9,747 nucleotides of DNA from Actinomycetota bacterium (GCA_005883905.1 VAYD01000054.1:1-9747); one strand, 5' to 3'; shown: positions 1 through 8,051, counted from the stretch's first letter. A program made the numbers and translations. Notes: generated by a model not told the origin, from the letters alone.

Positions 1-1
1 C

Positions 2-337
2 GGGAGGCAGCTCGGGCGGATCGCCACGGTCGGCGCGGATGGCACGCCGCACGTCGTCCCGGTCGGATGGATCTACAACGCGGCGCGCGACACGATCGAC
101 GTCGGCGGCCGCGAGCTGGAACGGTCGAAGAAGTTCCGCGACGCGGCTCGCACCGGGCGGGCTGCGATCGTGATCGACGACGTCAAGACCACAGACCCGT
201 GGCATCCGCGGGCGGTCGAGGTCCGCGGGCGCGCCGAGGCGATCACGCTGCCAACTCCGTTGATCCGGATCCATCCCGAGCGGATCGTCAGCTGGGGCCT
301 CGACCAACCCGGCAGCGCGCGGACCGTCGCGGGGTAG
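2..337 (+). CDS. PPOX-fold F420-type oxidoreductase, 3' part
   Basis: The last 111 codons of a gene whose start lies before the window; the stop is TAG at 335-337. The visible part begins inside the first strands of a split beta-barrel (about residues 5-23, with ATVGADGTPHVVPVG, the typical opening of the pyridoxamine 5'-phosphate oxidase-like fold). It continues through an R-S-K-K-F-R cofactor-phosphate-like segment (about residues 40-46) and a W-H-P-R-A-V-E-V-R-G-R-A-E strand, and ends with an I-R-I-H-P-E-R-I-V-S-W-G-L block. That pattern matches, from memory, the short actinobacterial PPOX class F420-dependent proteins of the MSMEG_5819/OxyR type (roughly 130 residues), so only some 15-25 residues should be missing. 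Members bind F420 or a flavin and reduce small substrates; the substrate cannot be read from sequence. The SDR gene begins 3 bp downstream, so the two are probably co-transcribed. The family is fairly sure; cofactor and substrate are not. Confidence 0.8.
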   Translation, partial: GRQLGRIATVGADGTPHVVPVGWIYNAARDTIDVGGRELERSKKFRDAARTGRAAIVIDDVKTTDPWHPRAVEVRGRAEAITLPTPLIRIHPERIVSWGLDQPGSARTVAG

Positions 338-340
338 CTG

Positions 341-1093
341 ATGACCTCGCTGACGCAGCGCGTCGCCGTGGTGACAGGTGCCGGCGGGGGCCTCGGTGGC
401 GCGATCTGCTCGGCGCTCGCGCAGGCCGGGGCGGCGGTCGCGGCAGTCGACCGGCGGCCCGACGGGATCGAGCGGCTGGCCCAGGAGCTGTCCGCCCGTG
501 GCGCGCGCGTCGTTCCGGTGACCGCCGACGTCGGCGACGAGGACTCGGTGCGCGCGATGGCCGCGGGCGTGGAGGAGCGCCTCGGCCCGCCCGGCATCCT
601 TGTCAACAACGCCGCGATCTACCCGCGCCGCCCCTGGGACGAGGTACCGACCGCCGAGTGGGACGAGGTGCTCGCCGTCAACGCCAGGGCGTGCTTCCTG
701 TGCGCGCGCGCGTTCGCCGGGGGCCTGCGCGCGAGCGGCCACGGCCGCGTGATCAACATCTCGTCGATCACGTTCCTCAAGGGCTCCGACGAGCTGCTCG
801 CGTACGTGACGTCGAAAGGCGCCGTGGTCGGATTCACGCGCGCGCTCGCGCGCGAGCTCGGGCCGGACGGCGTGACGGTGAACGCGATCGCCCCTGGGGC
901 GATCCCGACCGACGCCGAGAAGATCCATCCCGACCTCGCGGCCTACGACCGCTATGTGCTCGAGCACCAGAGCATCAAGCGCCGCGGGCGCCCGCGGGAC
1001 GTGGCCGAGCTGGCGGCGTTCCTGGCGAGCGACGCCGCGTCGTTCATCAGCGGCCAGACGATCGTCGTCGACGGCGGCTGGGTCCTGCACTGA
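341..1093 (+). CDS. Short-chain dehydrogenase/reductase (SDR)
   Basis: A complete classical SDR of 250 residues, the usual family length. The Rossmann nucleotide motif T-G-A-G-G-G-L-G is at 12-19. An acidic D37 ends the second strand, which in this family generally favours NAD(H) over NADP(H). N-N-A is at 89-91 and the structural N114 is present. The catalytic set is S142 (S141 adjacent), Y155 and K159 in Y-V-T-S-K. P-G at 185-186 and the C-terminal G-Q-T-I-V-V-D-G-G block complete the fold. It is a soluble cytoplasmic enzyme that oxidises or reduces a hydroxyl/carbonyl group; similar proteins are named 3-oxoacyl-ACP reductase or glucose 1-dehydrogenase, and the substrate cannot be decided. 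The ATG at 341 lies 3 bp after the preceding stop, with a G-rich stretch at 331-334 as a weak ribosome binding site, so translational coupling is likely. It converges on the sugar operon and need not share its function, although a sugar dehydrogenase role is conceivable. Confidence 0.9.
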   Translation: MTSLTQRVAVVTGAGGGLGGAICSALAQAGAAVAAVDRRPDGIERLAQELSARGARVVPVTADVGDEDSVRAMAAGVEERLGPPGILVNNAAIYPRRPWDEVPTAEWDEVLAVNARACFLCARAFAGGLRASGHGRVINISSITFLKGSDELLAYVTSKGAVVGFTRALARELGPDGVTVNAIAPGAIPTDAEKIHPDLAAYDRYVLEHQSIKRRGRPRDVAELAAFLASDAASFISGQTIVVDGGWVLH

Positions 1094-1103
1094 ACGGCGG
1101 CGG

Positions 1104-1132
1104 CCGTGGGCGACGACACTCGCCGCCCACGG
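1104..1132. terminator. Inverted repeat between convergent genes, probable bidirectional terminator
   Basis: CCGTGGGC at 1104-1111 is the exact reverse complement of GCCCACGG at 1125-1132, giving an 8-bp GC-rich stem. An inner GGCGA/TCGCC pairing is available as an alternative with a small bulge. It sits in the 52-bp gap between the SDR stop (1093) and the galM stop (1146), where both converging transcripts need to end. No clear T-run follows on either strand, so it is not a textbook intrinsic terminator; U-poor hairpins are common in GC-rich Actinomycetota. Function is inferred from position and symmetry. Confidence 0.55.
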
Positions 1133-1145
1133 ACCGCCTTCGAGG

Positions 1146-2405
1146 TCAGTGCTTGCGCCGCTTCGTCAGCCCGTAGTGGTGGCCCGTCGCGGAGAAGGCG
1201 TAGACGGTCGTCGTCCGGTACGTCTGGCCCGGATCGAGCCGGGTCGACGGGAACGCCGGCTTGTTCGGCGAGTCGGGGAAGTGCTGGGTCTCCAGCGCCA
1301 GCCCGTCGCCCTGGCGGTACTGCCGGCCGCTCGTGCCGTAGAGCGTCCCGTCCAGGAAGTTGCCGGAGTAGAACTGGATCCCCGGCTCCGTGGTCAGGAT
1401 CGTGAGCTTGCGGCCGCTCCCCGGGTCGAAGAGCTGGGCCGCCTGGTTCAAGCCCGGATGGCTCGGGGCGTCGAGCACGAAGTTGTGGTCGTACCCGCGC
1501 CCATACACGAGCTGCTGGTCGTTGCCGCGGATCCGCTCGCCGATCGCGTGGAACGTCGTGAAGTCGAACGGCGTCCCGGCCACCGGCCTGAGCTCACCGG
1601 TCGGGATGAGCCCCGCGTCGACCGGCGTGAACCTGCTCGCGTTGAGCTTGAGCAGGTGGTCGTAGATCGTGCCCGACCCCTCACCCGCCAGGTTCCAGTA
1701 GGAGTGGTTGGTGAGGTTGACGACCGTCGACTTGTCGGTGGTCGCCGTGTAGTCGAACTGCAGCCGGTTCTGGTTGTCCAGCGTGAACAGCACCGAGACC
1801 TGCAGGTTGCCCGGATACCCGGTGCAGGTGATCGGCGGGTTCACGCAGCCCTCGCCTGCCAGGCTCGTGCGCGACAGCCGCAGGCCGACGGTGCTTGTGC
1901 CAGGCACCTCTTGCGCGTCCCACACGAACTTGTCGAAGCCCTTGAAGCCGCCGTGGAGGCTGTTGGGCCCGTTGTTCGCGTCGAGCGTGTAGGTCGTGTT
2001 GTCGAGCGTGAACTGCGCGCCGCCGATGCGGTTGCCGTAGCGCCCGATGATCGCCCCGAAGTAGGGGTTGGACTTCACGTAGGCGTCGCTCAAGTAGCCG
2101 GCGAGGTCGGCGAAGCCGAGCGTGACGTTGTCGAAGCGCCCGCGCCTGTCCGGCACCGACAGCGACTGGATGATGCCGCCGTAGGTCAGGATCCTCACCG
2201 TCATGCCGTTGGCGTTGCGCAGGGTGTAGCGGTCCACCGGCGTGCTGTCGGGCAGCGTGCCGAAGGACTCCTTGCTGATACTCAGGCCGCCGCCATGATG
2301 CGTCTTAGGCTTGGCCGCGGCAGGTGTCACGGTGAGCGCGAGGCTGAGGATGACGAGCATCGTGCAGCGGGCGACTCGCGGTGCCCGCCAGAGCGTGTGG
2401 AGCAT
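1146..2405 (-). CDS. galM: Secreted aldose 1-epimerase (mutarotase), GalM family
   Basis: Interconverts alpha and beta anomers of aldoses. With the ATG at 2405 the protein has 419 residues. An AAGGAG ribosome binding site lies 9 bases before this ATG; a longer frame open to 2549 has no such signal and runs into araA. Residues 1-31 look like a Sec signal peptide: basic start, hydrophobic M16-P28, cleavage after A-A-A, and no lipobox cysteine. The mature domain has the family landmarks G-R-Y-G-N-R-I (121-127), H151 in S-L-H-G-G, N-H-S-Y-W-N-L with catalytic H234 (233-239), D306 in Y-D-H-N-F, T-E-P-G-I-Q (339-344) and the catalytic-base motif L-E-T-Q-H-F-P-D with E372. An insertion before Y-P-G-N carries C187 and C194, possibly a disulfide, which would fit export. 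It is the last gene of the operon, 46 bp after araA. It probably supplies the anomer the importer binds. The preferred sugar cannot be read from sequence. Confidence 0.92.
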   Translation of the reverse strand: MLHTLWRAPRVARCTMLVILSLALTVTPAAAKPKTHHGGGLSISKESFGTLPDSTPVDRYTLRNANGMTVRILTYGGIIQSLSVPDRRGRFDNVTLGFADLAGYLSDAYVKSNPYFGAIIGRYGNRIGGAQFTLDNTTYTLDANNGPNSLHGGFKGFDKFVWDAQEVPGTSTVGLRLSRTSLAGEGCVNPPITCTGYPGNLQVSVLFTLDNQNRLQFDYTATTDKSTVVNLTNHSYWNLAGEGSGTIYDHLLKLNASRFTPVDAGLIPTGELRPVAGTPFDFTTFHAIGERIRGNDQQLVYGRGYDHNFVLDAPSHPGLNQAAQLFDPGSGRKLTILTTEPGIQFYSGNFLDGTLYGTSGRQYRQGDGLALETQHFPDSPNKPAFPSTRLDPGQTYRTTTVYAFSATGHHYGLTKRRKH

Positions 2406-2451
2406 TGCTCGGAACTCCTTGGTGTTGGTGTGGAACGTTGCACGCGCCGGC

Positions 2452-3846
2452 TCAGGCCACAGCGAGCTCCAAGCCGGCGAGGTCGCAGAAGACACGCCAG
2501 GCCTCCGTCTGGCGGCCTTGGTTGAGGACTTGGTGGTGGGGACCGCCAAGTCGCAGCCATGCGTCCATGCATGTCCGCACGCCGCTGTCGGGCCGGAAGA
2601 AGCCGTAGGGCATCTCCAGCGCCGGCAGCTCTTCGGTGTCCAGCACCTCGCCTTCGCTCACGACCAGGCGGAAGCGGTCTCCGCCGAGCGGCGCGAGCGT
2701 CGCGAGGGTCGCCGGTCCGGGCCGGTACTGGAACAGGAAGGTCGGTGGATCGCCGAGCCCGCCGATCCCGAGCGGGCGCTTGATGAGCCGCACGGGCCTG
2801 TCGTCGCGGGCAAGCCGCCAGTTGCCTTCGCCCATGTGGCTCATGAGGATCGCGTCGCGGGTGAAGTCCATCGCGTACATCTCGGTGAACTGCGTCTCGC
2901 CGAGCAGCTGGGTCGCGGCGGAAAACAGCGCGGCGGTCACGGCGTCGCCCTCGGCGCCGTAGCCGTAGCCGGCGGCCATCAGGCTCGACGCCGCCGCCAG
3001 CGGCAGGCGCGCGAAGCGGCCGTCCTCCCCGATCGCGTCGAAGTGCGTCGAGTACGCGCCGTAGCCGCCGTCGGTCAGCAGCCGCTCGAGGCCCAGCTGC
3101 ATGCGCGCGTGGTCCTCGCGCTCCTGGGGGCTGAGGCGCGTGTCGATCTCGAAGCGCGCGTCCTCGTCGGCGATGAGCGCGCGTACGTCGTCGTCGGATG
3201 CCGCGGTCGCCGCGCGGTGCAGCGCGCCTGGAGCGAGCGCGTCGATCTGCGGGCCGAGCATCCGCAACAGCGTGTGCTCGTCGACGCGGATGTCGCCCAT
3301 CGCGTTCATCGCGTAGCCGAACACCGCGACCTTGAGCGACCGCCAGCGCGTGACGGCCGCTGCCGCGTGCGCCCAGCGGCGTATCGCATCCCGAAACGAG
3401 TCGGCGCGCCAGTCGTCTGTCACGACGTGGAACGGCCGCCCCGCGCGCACCATCGCGTTGGCGGTGTCCTGGGCGCCGTGGATCCCCTGGTTGTAGGTGA
3501 GGTCCGCCATGTCCCACTCCGTCGTGACGGCCGGGACCGGCTGGATGTTGGCCAGGCAGATCGGCAGCGCCGTCTCCGCCAGCAGGCGCGCCACGCGCAT
3601 CGCCGGGCCATAGGTCAGGTTCACGACGAGCAGGCCGTCGAGCTGCTCGCCGGCGATCTCGCGCATCGCGCGCTCCGCGTCCTCGCGCTCCTTGATCGGC
3701 GCGGCGACACGCACGTCGGCGACGCTCTCCAATGCCGCCGCGACCTCCGCCGCATAGCCGGCCTGGAGCTCGGCGATGCCAGGGAGCATCGCGTCGTAGA
3801 GGCCCTGCATGATCCCGAGCAGGGCGATTCGCGGCCGGTCGTGCAT
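2452..3846 (-). CDS. araA: L-arabinose isomerase family protein
   Basis: Isomerises an aldose to a ketose, L-arabinose to L-ribulose in the classical family, in the cytoplasm with a divalent metal. It has 464 residues from the ATG at 3846, which lies 4 bp after the araD stop; an in-frame ATG at 3894 would overlap araD by 44 bp and is less likely. Similarity to E. coli AraA is recalled, not computed. Metal and active-site positions appear kept: E299 in G-A-E-G-D, E322 in F-T-E-M-Y, H337 in S-H-M-G-E and H437/H438 in G-G-P-H-H. Near the N terminus Q14 and L16 in I-M-Q-G-L-Y match the substrate-pocket loop, and L-G-I-G-G (359-363) is conserved. Differences: the W-L-H-T-F segment of the classical enzyme is N-L-T-Y-G here (76-80), and the protein stops about 25-30 residues early. 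araB and araD next door make L-arabinose the best guess; another pentose is possible. Confidence 0.88.
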   Translation of the reverse strand: MHDRPRIALLGIMQGLYDAMLPGIAELQAGYAAEVAAALESVADVRVAAPIKEREDAERAMREIAGEQLDGLLVVNLTYGPAMRVARLLAETALPICLANIQPVPAVTTEWDMADLTYNQGIHGAQDTANAMVRAGRPFHVVTDDWRADSFRDAIRRWAHAAAAVTRWRSLKVAVFGYAMNAMGDIRVDEHTLLRMLGPQIDALAPGALHRAATAASDDDVRALIADEDARFEIDTRLSPQEREDHARMQLGLERLLTDGGYGAYSTHFDAIGEDGRFARLPLAAASSLMAAGYGYGAEGDAVTAALFSAATQLLGETQFTEMYAMDFTRDAILMSHMGEGNWRLARDDRPVRLIKRPLGIGGLGDPPTFLFQYRPGPATLATLAPLGGDRFRLVVSEGEVLDTEELPALEMPYGFFRPDSGVRTCMDAWLRLGGPHHQVLNQGRQTEAWRVFCDLAGLELAVA

Positions 3847-3850
3847 GTCC

Positions 3851-4507
3851 TCAGCGCTGCCCGTAGGCGCGCTGGTAGCGGTCGTGGAGCGCATCGATGT
3901 CCTCTCTCGTCAACGGGATCGGGTCGCCGAGCGCGCGCGCGAGATGCACGGTGCGCGCGGCGTCCTCGCACATCACGGCGGCCTTGATCGCGTCGCGCGG
4001 CCCGGCGCCGAGCGTGAACACGCCGTGGCTGCGCATCAGCACCGCCGGCGAGCGATGGCCGGCGAGCGTCTCGACGATGCCGCGCCCGATCTCCTCGTCG
4101 CCGATGAGCGCGAACGGGCCGATCGGGATCTCGCCGCCGAACTCGTCGGCGATCGCGGTGAGCACGCACGGGATCGCCTCGCCGCGTGCCGCCCACGCGG
4201 TGGCGTATGGGCTGTGCGTGTGCGCGACGCCGCCGACGTCGGGGCGGTGGCGATAGACGAAGGCGTGCGTGGCGGCGTCGGACGAAGGGGAGAGCTCGCC
4301 GTCCACGAGTGCGCCGTCGAGGTCGCAGACCACCATCGCCTCGGGCGTCAGCTCCTCGTAGGGAACGCCGCTGGCCTTGATCACCATCAGCTCTTCGCCG
4401 CGGACGCGGGCGGAGAGGTTGCCGCTCGTCCACGCCACGAGCCCGTGACGCGGCAGCGCGGCGTGCAGCGCGCACAGCTCGCCCCGCAGGGCGCCGACCT
4501 CATCCAT
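3851..4507 (-). CDS. araD: L-ribulose-5-phosphate 4-epimerase (class II aldolase fold)
   Basis: Converts L-ribulose 5-phosphate to D-xylulose 5-phosphate by retro-aldol cleavage and re-addition, feeding the pentose phosphate pathway. The 218-residue length is close to typical AraD (about 230). Visible motifs: phosphate-binding T-S-G-N (27-30), K-A-S-G (44-47) and S-S-D (75-77); zinc ligands H96 and H98 in A-H-T-H-S plus H161 in R-S-H-G-V-F; D121 in D-E-F-G-G-E, which matches the catalytic aspartate of E. coli AraD; and a C-terminal Y215 that may match its catalytic tyrosine. The ATG at 4507 lies inside the 3' end of araB (8-base overlap), with GGGAG seven bases upstream, so translation is probably coupled. 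L-fuculose-phosphate aldolase belongs to the same superfamily, but the D121/Y215 pair and the araB-araA neighbours favour the epimerase. Confidence 0.92.
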   Translation of the reverse strand: MDEVGALRGELCALHAALPRHGLVAWTSGNLSARVRGEELMVIKASGVPYEELTPEAMVVCDLDGALVDGELSPSSDAATHAFVYRHRPDVGGVAHTHSPYATAWAARGEAIPCVLTAIADEFGGEIPIGPFALIGDEEIGRGIVETLAGHRSPAVLMRSHGVFTLGAGPRDAIKAAVMCEDAARTVHLARALGDPIPLTREDIDALHDRYQRAYGQR

Positions 4508-6167
4508 GTGCCAGCTCCCGCGTCCGCGGCTGGCGCAGGCGGTGCATCACGTCGTCGCCGCCGCGCCCGAAGTGGTCGTGCAGGCGCGTGTAGTCCTCGT
4601 AGAGCGGCTCGTATGCCTCGGCGCGGCCTTCGTCGGGAACGTAGGCGTCGCGCGCGACGCGACCCATCGCCGCGGAGGCGGCGAAGATGTCGGGGTACGC
4701 GCCCGCCGCGACGGCCGCGTGGATCGCGGAGCCCAGCGCAGGCCCCTGGTCGGAGCCGATCACGTGCAGCGGCATCCGCGTGACGTCGGCGTAGATCTGC
4801 ATGACGAGCGGGTTCTTGACGAGCCCACCCGCCGCGAAGAGCTCCGTCACCGGAACGCCCGCGGCGGCGAAGGTGTCGAGGATCGTGCGCGTGCCGAATG
4901 CCGTGGCCTCGACGAGCGCGCGGTACAGGTCCTCGGCGCGCGTGGCGAGCGTCAGCCCGACGATCAGCCCGCTGAGCTCGTGGTCGACGAGCACCGAGCG
5001 GTTGCCGTTGTTCCAGTCCAGCGCGACCAGGCCGTGCGCGCCGACCTCCTGCGCCGCCGCAAGCTGCGAGAGGTACTCGTGCACACCGAGCCCCTTCGCG
5101 CGTGCCTCGTCGTGGTAGCGCGGAGGGACCGCGTGTTCGACGAGCCAGCCGAAGATGTCGCCGACTCCGCTCTGGCCGGCTTCGTACCCGCGCAGGCCGG
5201 GGACGATCCCGCCGTCCACGACCCCGCACATGCCCGGCACCTCGACGAGCGCGTCGGCGTTCATCACGTGGCACGTCGAGGTGCCCATGATCATGAGCAT
5301 CTGGCCCGGCTGGATCGCGCGAGCGGCCGGCGCCGTGACGTGCGCATCGACGTTGCCGACGGCGATCGCGATGCCCTCCGGCAGCCCCGTCCACGCCGCG
5401 GCCCGGGCGGTCAGGCCGCCGGCGCGCCCGCCCAGGGGCGACAGCGGCGCCGCGACCTTGGCGGCCACGAAGTCTGCGAAGCGCTCGTCGAGCGCGCGCA
5501 GGTAGTCCTCGGACGGGTAGCGGCCGTCCTGGTGGATCGCCTTGTAGCCGGCGGTGCACGTGTTGCGCGTCTCGCGCCCGCACAGTTGCCACACGATCCA
5601 GTCGGCGCCCTCGATCCAGCGGTCCGTGCGCGCGTAGATCTCGGGGTCCTCCTCGAGCACCTGCAGCGCCTTGGCGAACTCCCACTCCGCGGAGATCAGC
5701 CCGCCGTAGCGCGCCAGCCACGGCTCCCCGCGCTCGCGCGCCAGCGCGTTGATGCGGTCGGCCTGGCGCTGCGCGGCGTGGTGCTTCCACAGCTTGGGCC
5801 ACGCGTGCGGCCGGCCGGCCAGCTCCGGCAGCCGGCACAGCGGCGTGCCGTCGGCGAGCACCGGCAGCGGGGTGGAGGCGGTGAAGTCGGTGCCGACACC
5901 GACGACCTGCCCGGGCGCGATGCCGGCGTCCGCCACGGCTGCCGGCACCGCCCGGCGCAGGACGTCGAGCCAGTCCTCGGGATCCTGGAGCGCCCACTGG
6001 GGCGGCAGTCGCGCGCCGTCAGAGGGGAGCGAGCGGTCGATGACGCCGTTGGCGTACTCGTGGACGGCCGTCCCCAGCTCCTCGCCGTCCTCGACGCGCA
6101 CGACGACAGCGCGCCCCGACAGGGTCCCGAAATCGATGCCGATCACGCACTCCGGACCCGCGGCCAC
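4500..6167 (-). CDS. araB: Ribulokinase (FGGY carbohydrate kinase)
   Basis: ATP-dependent phosphorylation of L-ribulose to L-ribulose 5-phosphate, second step of the arabinose route, cytoplasmic. 555 residues, like typical AraB (550-570). N-terminal FGGY domain: G-I-D-F-G-T (10-15) with its phosphate-contact loop, T-D-F-T-A-S-T-P (93-100), I-S-A-E-W-E-F-A-K (158-166) and W-I-E-G-A-D-W (184-190). The catalytic aspartate is probably D274 in G-N-V-D-A-H. C-terminal domain: M-G-T-S-T-C-H (294-300), Y-E-A-G-Q-S (328-333), L-D-W-N-N-G (383-388), A-T-A-F-G (421-425), A-A-G-G-L-V-K-N (445-452) and S-D-Q-G-P-A-L-G (472-479). These blocks line up with AraB rather than with xylulokinase or glycerol kinase. 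The start is GTG at 6167, 3 bp after the ATPase stop, with GGGTGAG just upstream. The gene overlaps araD by 8 bases. Confidence 0.94.
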   Translation of the reverse strand: MAAGPECVIGIDFGTLSGRAVVVRVEDGEELGTAVHEYANGVIDRSLPSDGARLPPQWALQDPEDWLDVLRRAVPAAVADAGIAPGQVVGVGTDFTASTPLPVLADGTPLCRLPELAGRPHAWPKLWKHHAAQRQADRINALARERGEPWLARYGGLISAEWEFAKALQVLEEDPEIYARTDRWIEGADWIVWQLCGRETRNTCTAGYKAIHQDGRYPSEDYLRALDERFADFVAAKVAAPLSPLGGRAGGLTARAAAWTGLPEGIAIAVGNVDAHVTAPAARAIQPGQMLMIMGTSTCHVMNADALVEVPGMCGVVDGGIVPGLRGYEAGQSGVGDIFGWLVEHAVPPRYHDEARAKGLGVHEYLSQLAAAQEVGAHGLVALDWNNGNRSVLVDHELSGLIVGLTLATRAEDLYRALVEATAFGTRTILDTFAAAGVPVTELFAAGGLVKNPLVMQIYADVTRMPLHVIGSDQGPALGSAIHAAVAAGAYPDIFAASAAMGRVARDAYVPDEGRAEAYEPLYEDYTRLHDHFGRGGDDVMHRLRQPRTRELAHG

Positions 6168-6170
6168 GGC

Positions 6171-6992
6171 TCACCCGCCGGCAGCTCGGGCCGCTTGGCG
6201 TGCTCGCCGGTACTCCTCCACGACGATCTCGGTGAGCTCTTCGACCGAGGTCTCCGAGGTCGGCTTGTCGAGCGCGATCACGCCGTCCTGGATGAGGTTG
6301 ACGCGGTCGCAGGCGGTCAGCACGTGGACGTAGTTGTGGAGCACCATGATCATCGAGACCCGGCCCTCCTCCTTCAGGCGCTGGATCAGATCGAGGATCA
6401 GCGCCCCCTCCTTGGCGCCCATCGCGGCGAGCGGCTCGTCGAGGAGCAGGATGCTGGCCTCGGAGTGCACGGTTCGGGCAACGGCGATCGCCTGGCGCTG
6501 CCCGCCGGACAGGCGCGCGACCGGGACGTTGAGCCGCGGGATGCGGACGCCGATGTCGTCGAGCGCCTCGCGCGCCTCCGACCGCATCGCCCGGTTGGAG
6601 AGGAACGGCAGCGGCTTCTTCACCTTCTCCCGCCGCAGGAACATGTTGTGGAAGACCGACAGCTCATCCACCAGGGCGAGGTCCTGGTAGACGGTGTCGA
6701 TCCCGAGCTTGCGCGCGTGGTCGACGCTATGCGGCTCGTACGGCTGCCCGTGGAGGAACATCTGCCCGCTGTCGGCTTTCTGGAAGCCGCAGATGGTCTT
6801 GATCAGCGTCGACTTGCCCGCGCCGTTGTCGCCGAGCAGGCCGAGGACCTCGCCCTTGCGGAGATGCATGTTGATGTCGCGCAGCGCGGTCACGGGGCCG
6901 AAGCGCTTGCTGATGTGCTCGACGCGCAGGACGTCGTCGGACGCCGCGGTGGGGGCGACGACGTGCTCGCCGTTGATGCCGCTCTCAGCCAA
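6171..6992 (-). CDS. Sugar ABC transporter ATP-binding protein, single domain
   Basis: Energises sugar import at the inner face of the membrane. It has 273 residues and one nucleotide-binding domain, unlike the fused double ATPases (about 500 residues) of RbsA, AraG or XylG; FrcA-type CUT2 systems use such short ATPases, presumably as homodimers. Walker A G-D-N-G-A-G-K-S-T is at 54-62, Q-loop Q103, signature L-S-G-G-Q 161-165, Walker B I-L-L-L-D-E-P 181-187 with E186, and switch histidine H219. A D-loop variant L-A-A-M-G-A-K-E follows Walker B, as in FrcA-like ATPases. The start is taken as TTG at 6992 because AGGGG lies 7 bases upstream; it overlaps the permease stop by 8 bases. Residues 1-20 are a poorly conserved leader. 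The neighbouring binding protein and permease identify the complex. Confidence 0.92.
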   Translation of the reverse strand: MAESGINGEHVVAPTAASDDVLRVEHISKRFGPVTALRDINMHLRKGEVLGLLGDNGAGKSTLIKTICGFQKADSGQMFLHGQPYEPHSVDHARKLGIDTVYQDLALVDELSVFHNMFLRREKVKKPLPFLSNRAMRSEAREALDDIGVRIPRLNVPVARLSGGQRQAIAVARTVHSEASILLLDEPLAAMGAKEGALILDLIQRLKEEGRVSMIMVLHNYVHVLTACDRVNLIQDGVIALDKPTSETSVEELTEIVVEEYRRARQAARAAGG

Positions 6993-8049
6993 CGCCCGAC
7001 CCCTTTCGTACTCGTCCGACGTAGGTGTTTGCGGCCATCGCGATGATGATCGCCAGGCCCAGGTAGAAGCTCAGGTAGTCGGCATTGACGCCCTTGATGA
7101 TCAGGCCATCGCGCAGGACGCCGAGGAACAGCGCGCCGATCAGCGCACCCACCACGGTGCCCGAGCCGCCGGCCAACAGGGTGCCGCCGATCACTGCGGC
7201 GGAGATGCCGTCGAAGAGCACCTCGTTGGCGCCGGCGGGGTCGGGCTGGACCGAGCTCGTGCGCACCGCCTCGAGCACGCCGACCAGCGCCGCGCACGTG
7301 CTGCACAGCATGAAGTTTCGGATGATGACGAGCCGCACCTTGATGCCGGCCTCGGCCGCGCCGAGCCGGTTGCCGCCCACGGCGACGGTGTAGACCCCCC
7401 AGCGCGTCAATGTGAGCACGACCTGCAGCACGGCGACGACCACGAGCGCCCAGATCAGCTCGGAGTAGGTGCCGCCGCCGAAGGTGCGCGCGAAGGTGGT
7501 CAGTCCCCCGACGACGTTCGTGCCGGGCGTGTCGACCGGCTGGGCGTGGGAGATGATCAGGGTCAGCCCCTCGAGGCTGAGAAGCATGCCCAGCGTCGCG
7601 ATGAACGAGTTGATCCCGACCACGGCGGTGAACACGCCGTTGATCAGGCCCACCGCCATGCAGCACATCAGGGCGAGGATGAGTGCCGCGATCAGCGGTA
7701 CGCCGCCGTTGTTGATCTTGTAGAAGATGAACGGCGCGAACAGGTATACGGCGCCGATCGACAGGTCGATCTCCCCGTTGATCATCAGGTAGACCTCGCC
7801 TGCGGCGAGGATCGCGACGGGAGCGAAGTACGGCAGCAGCGTCTTGAAGTTGGCGCTGGTCGCGAAGTTGTCGACGGTGGCCGAGAAGTACACGATCGTG
7901 AGGACCGTGATGACGATGACGCTCCCTTCGCGCAGCGTCAGGAAGCGCTTGAGGAGCGTCCACGCGCCCGAGGCGAGGGTCCGGCTCGCCGCCGGACCCT
8001 CGTTCGCGGTTTCGCCAGGTGGACGCTGGCTGCCGGTCTCGACCGCCAC
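6985..8049 (-). CDS. Sugar ABC transporter permease, CUT2/ribose type
   Basis: Membrane channel of the importer. The start is GTG at 8049, 2 bp after the binding-protein stop, with GAAGGG six bases upstream; the frame stays open further upstream but only as a shadow of the binding-protein gene. The 354-residue protein begins with a polar cytoplasmic tail (1-40), followed by about eight to ten hydrophobic segments, among them roughly 43-57, 71-90, 98-110, 118-142, 148-167 and 200-217. The motif G-E-I-D-L-S-I-G (92-99) and G-I-N-S-F-I-A-T-L-G (145-154) are hallmarks of the BPD_transp_2 permeases of ribose/xylose/fructose-type systems. The C-terminal half contains G-G-T-L-L-A-G-G-S-G-T and the G-A-L-F-L-G-V-L-R-D-G segment typical of the family. 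Only one permease gene is present, so a homodimer is expected. The substrate is inferred from the catabolic genes. Confidence 0.93.
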   Translation of the reverse strand: MAVETGSQRPPGETANEGPAASRTLASGAWTLLKRFLTLREGSVIVITVLTIVYFSATVDNFATSANFKTLLPYFAPVAILAAGEVYLMINGEIDLSIGAVYLFAPFIFYKINNGGVPLIAALILALMCCMAVGLINGVFTAVVGINSFIATLGMLLSLEGLTLIISHAQPVDTPGTNVVGGLTTFARTFGGGTYSELIWALVVVAVLQVVLTLTRWGVYTVAVGGNRLGAAEAGIKVRLVIIRNFMLCSTCAALVGVLEAVRTSSVQPDPAGANEVLFDGISAAVIGGTLLAGGSGTVVGALIGALFLGVLRDGLIIKGVNADYLSFYLGLAIIIAMAANTYVGRVRKGSGVG

Positions 8050-8051
8050 AG

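Noticed and set aside
954..2525. Long + strand frame through the SDR end and opposite galM
   Set aside because: Crosses a terminator-like hairpin and the antisense of a clear GalM gene; the product is low-complexity and arginine-rich without motifs.
2406..2549. N-terminal extension of galM to the start at 2549
   Set aside because: It would bury the signal peptide 48 residues inside and overlap the araA 3' end. The ATG at 2405 has AAGGAG at good spacing.
3847..3894. Alternative upstream start of araA
   Set aside because: Adds 16 residues that do not resemble the family and overlaps araD. The ATG at 3846 begins directly at the conserved I-A-L-L-G strand and follows the araD stop by 4 bp.
2311..3987. 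Long + strand frame opposite araA
   Set aside because: Antisense shadow of araA; no recognisable motif or ribosome binding site.
4506..7046. 846-codon open frame on the + strand opposite araD, araB and the ATPase
   Set aside because: Antisense shadow of well-supported genes. Its translation is arginine/valine/aspartate-rich with no domain motif, as expected when GC-rich codons are read from the other strand.
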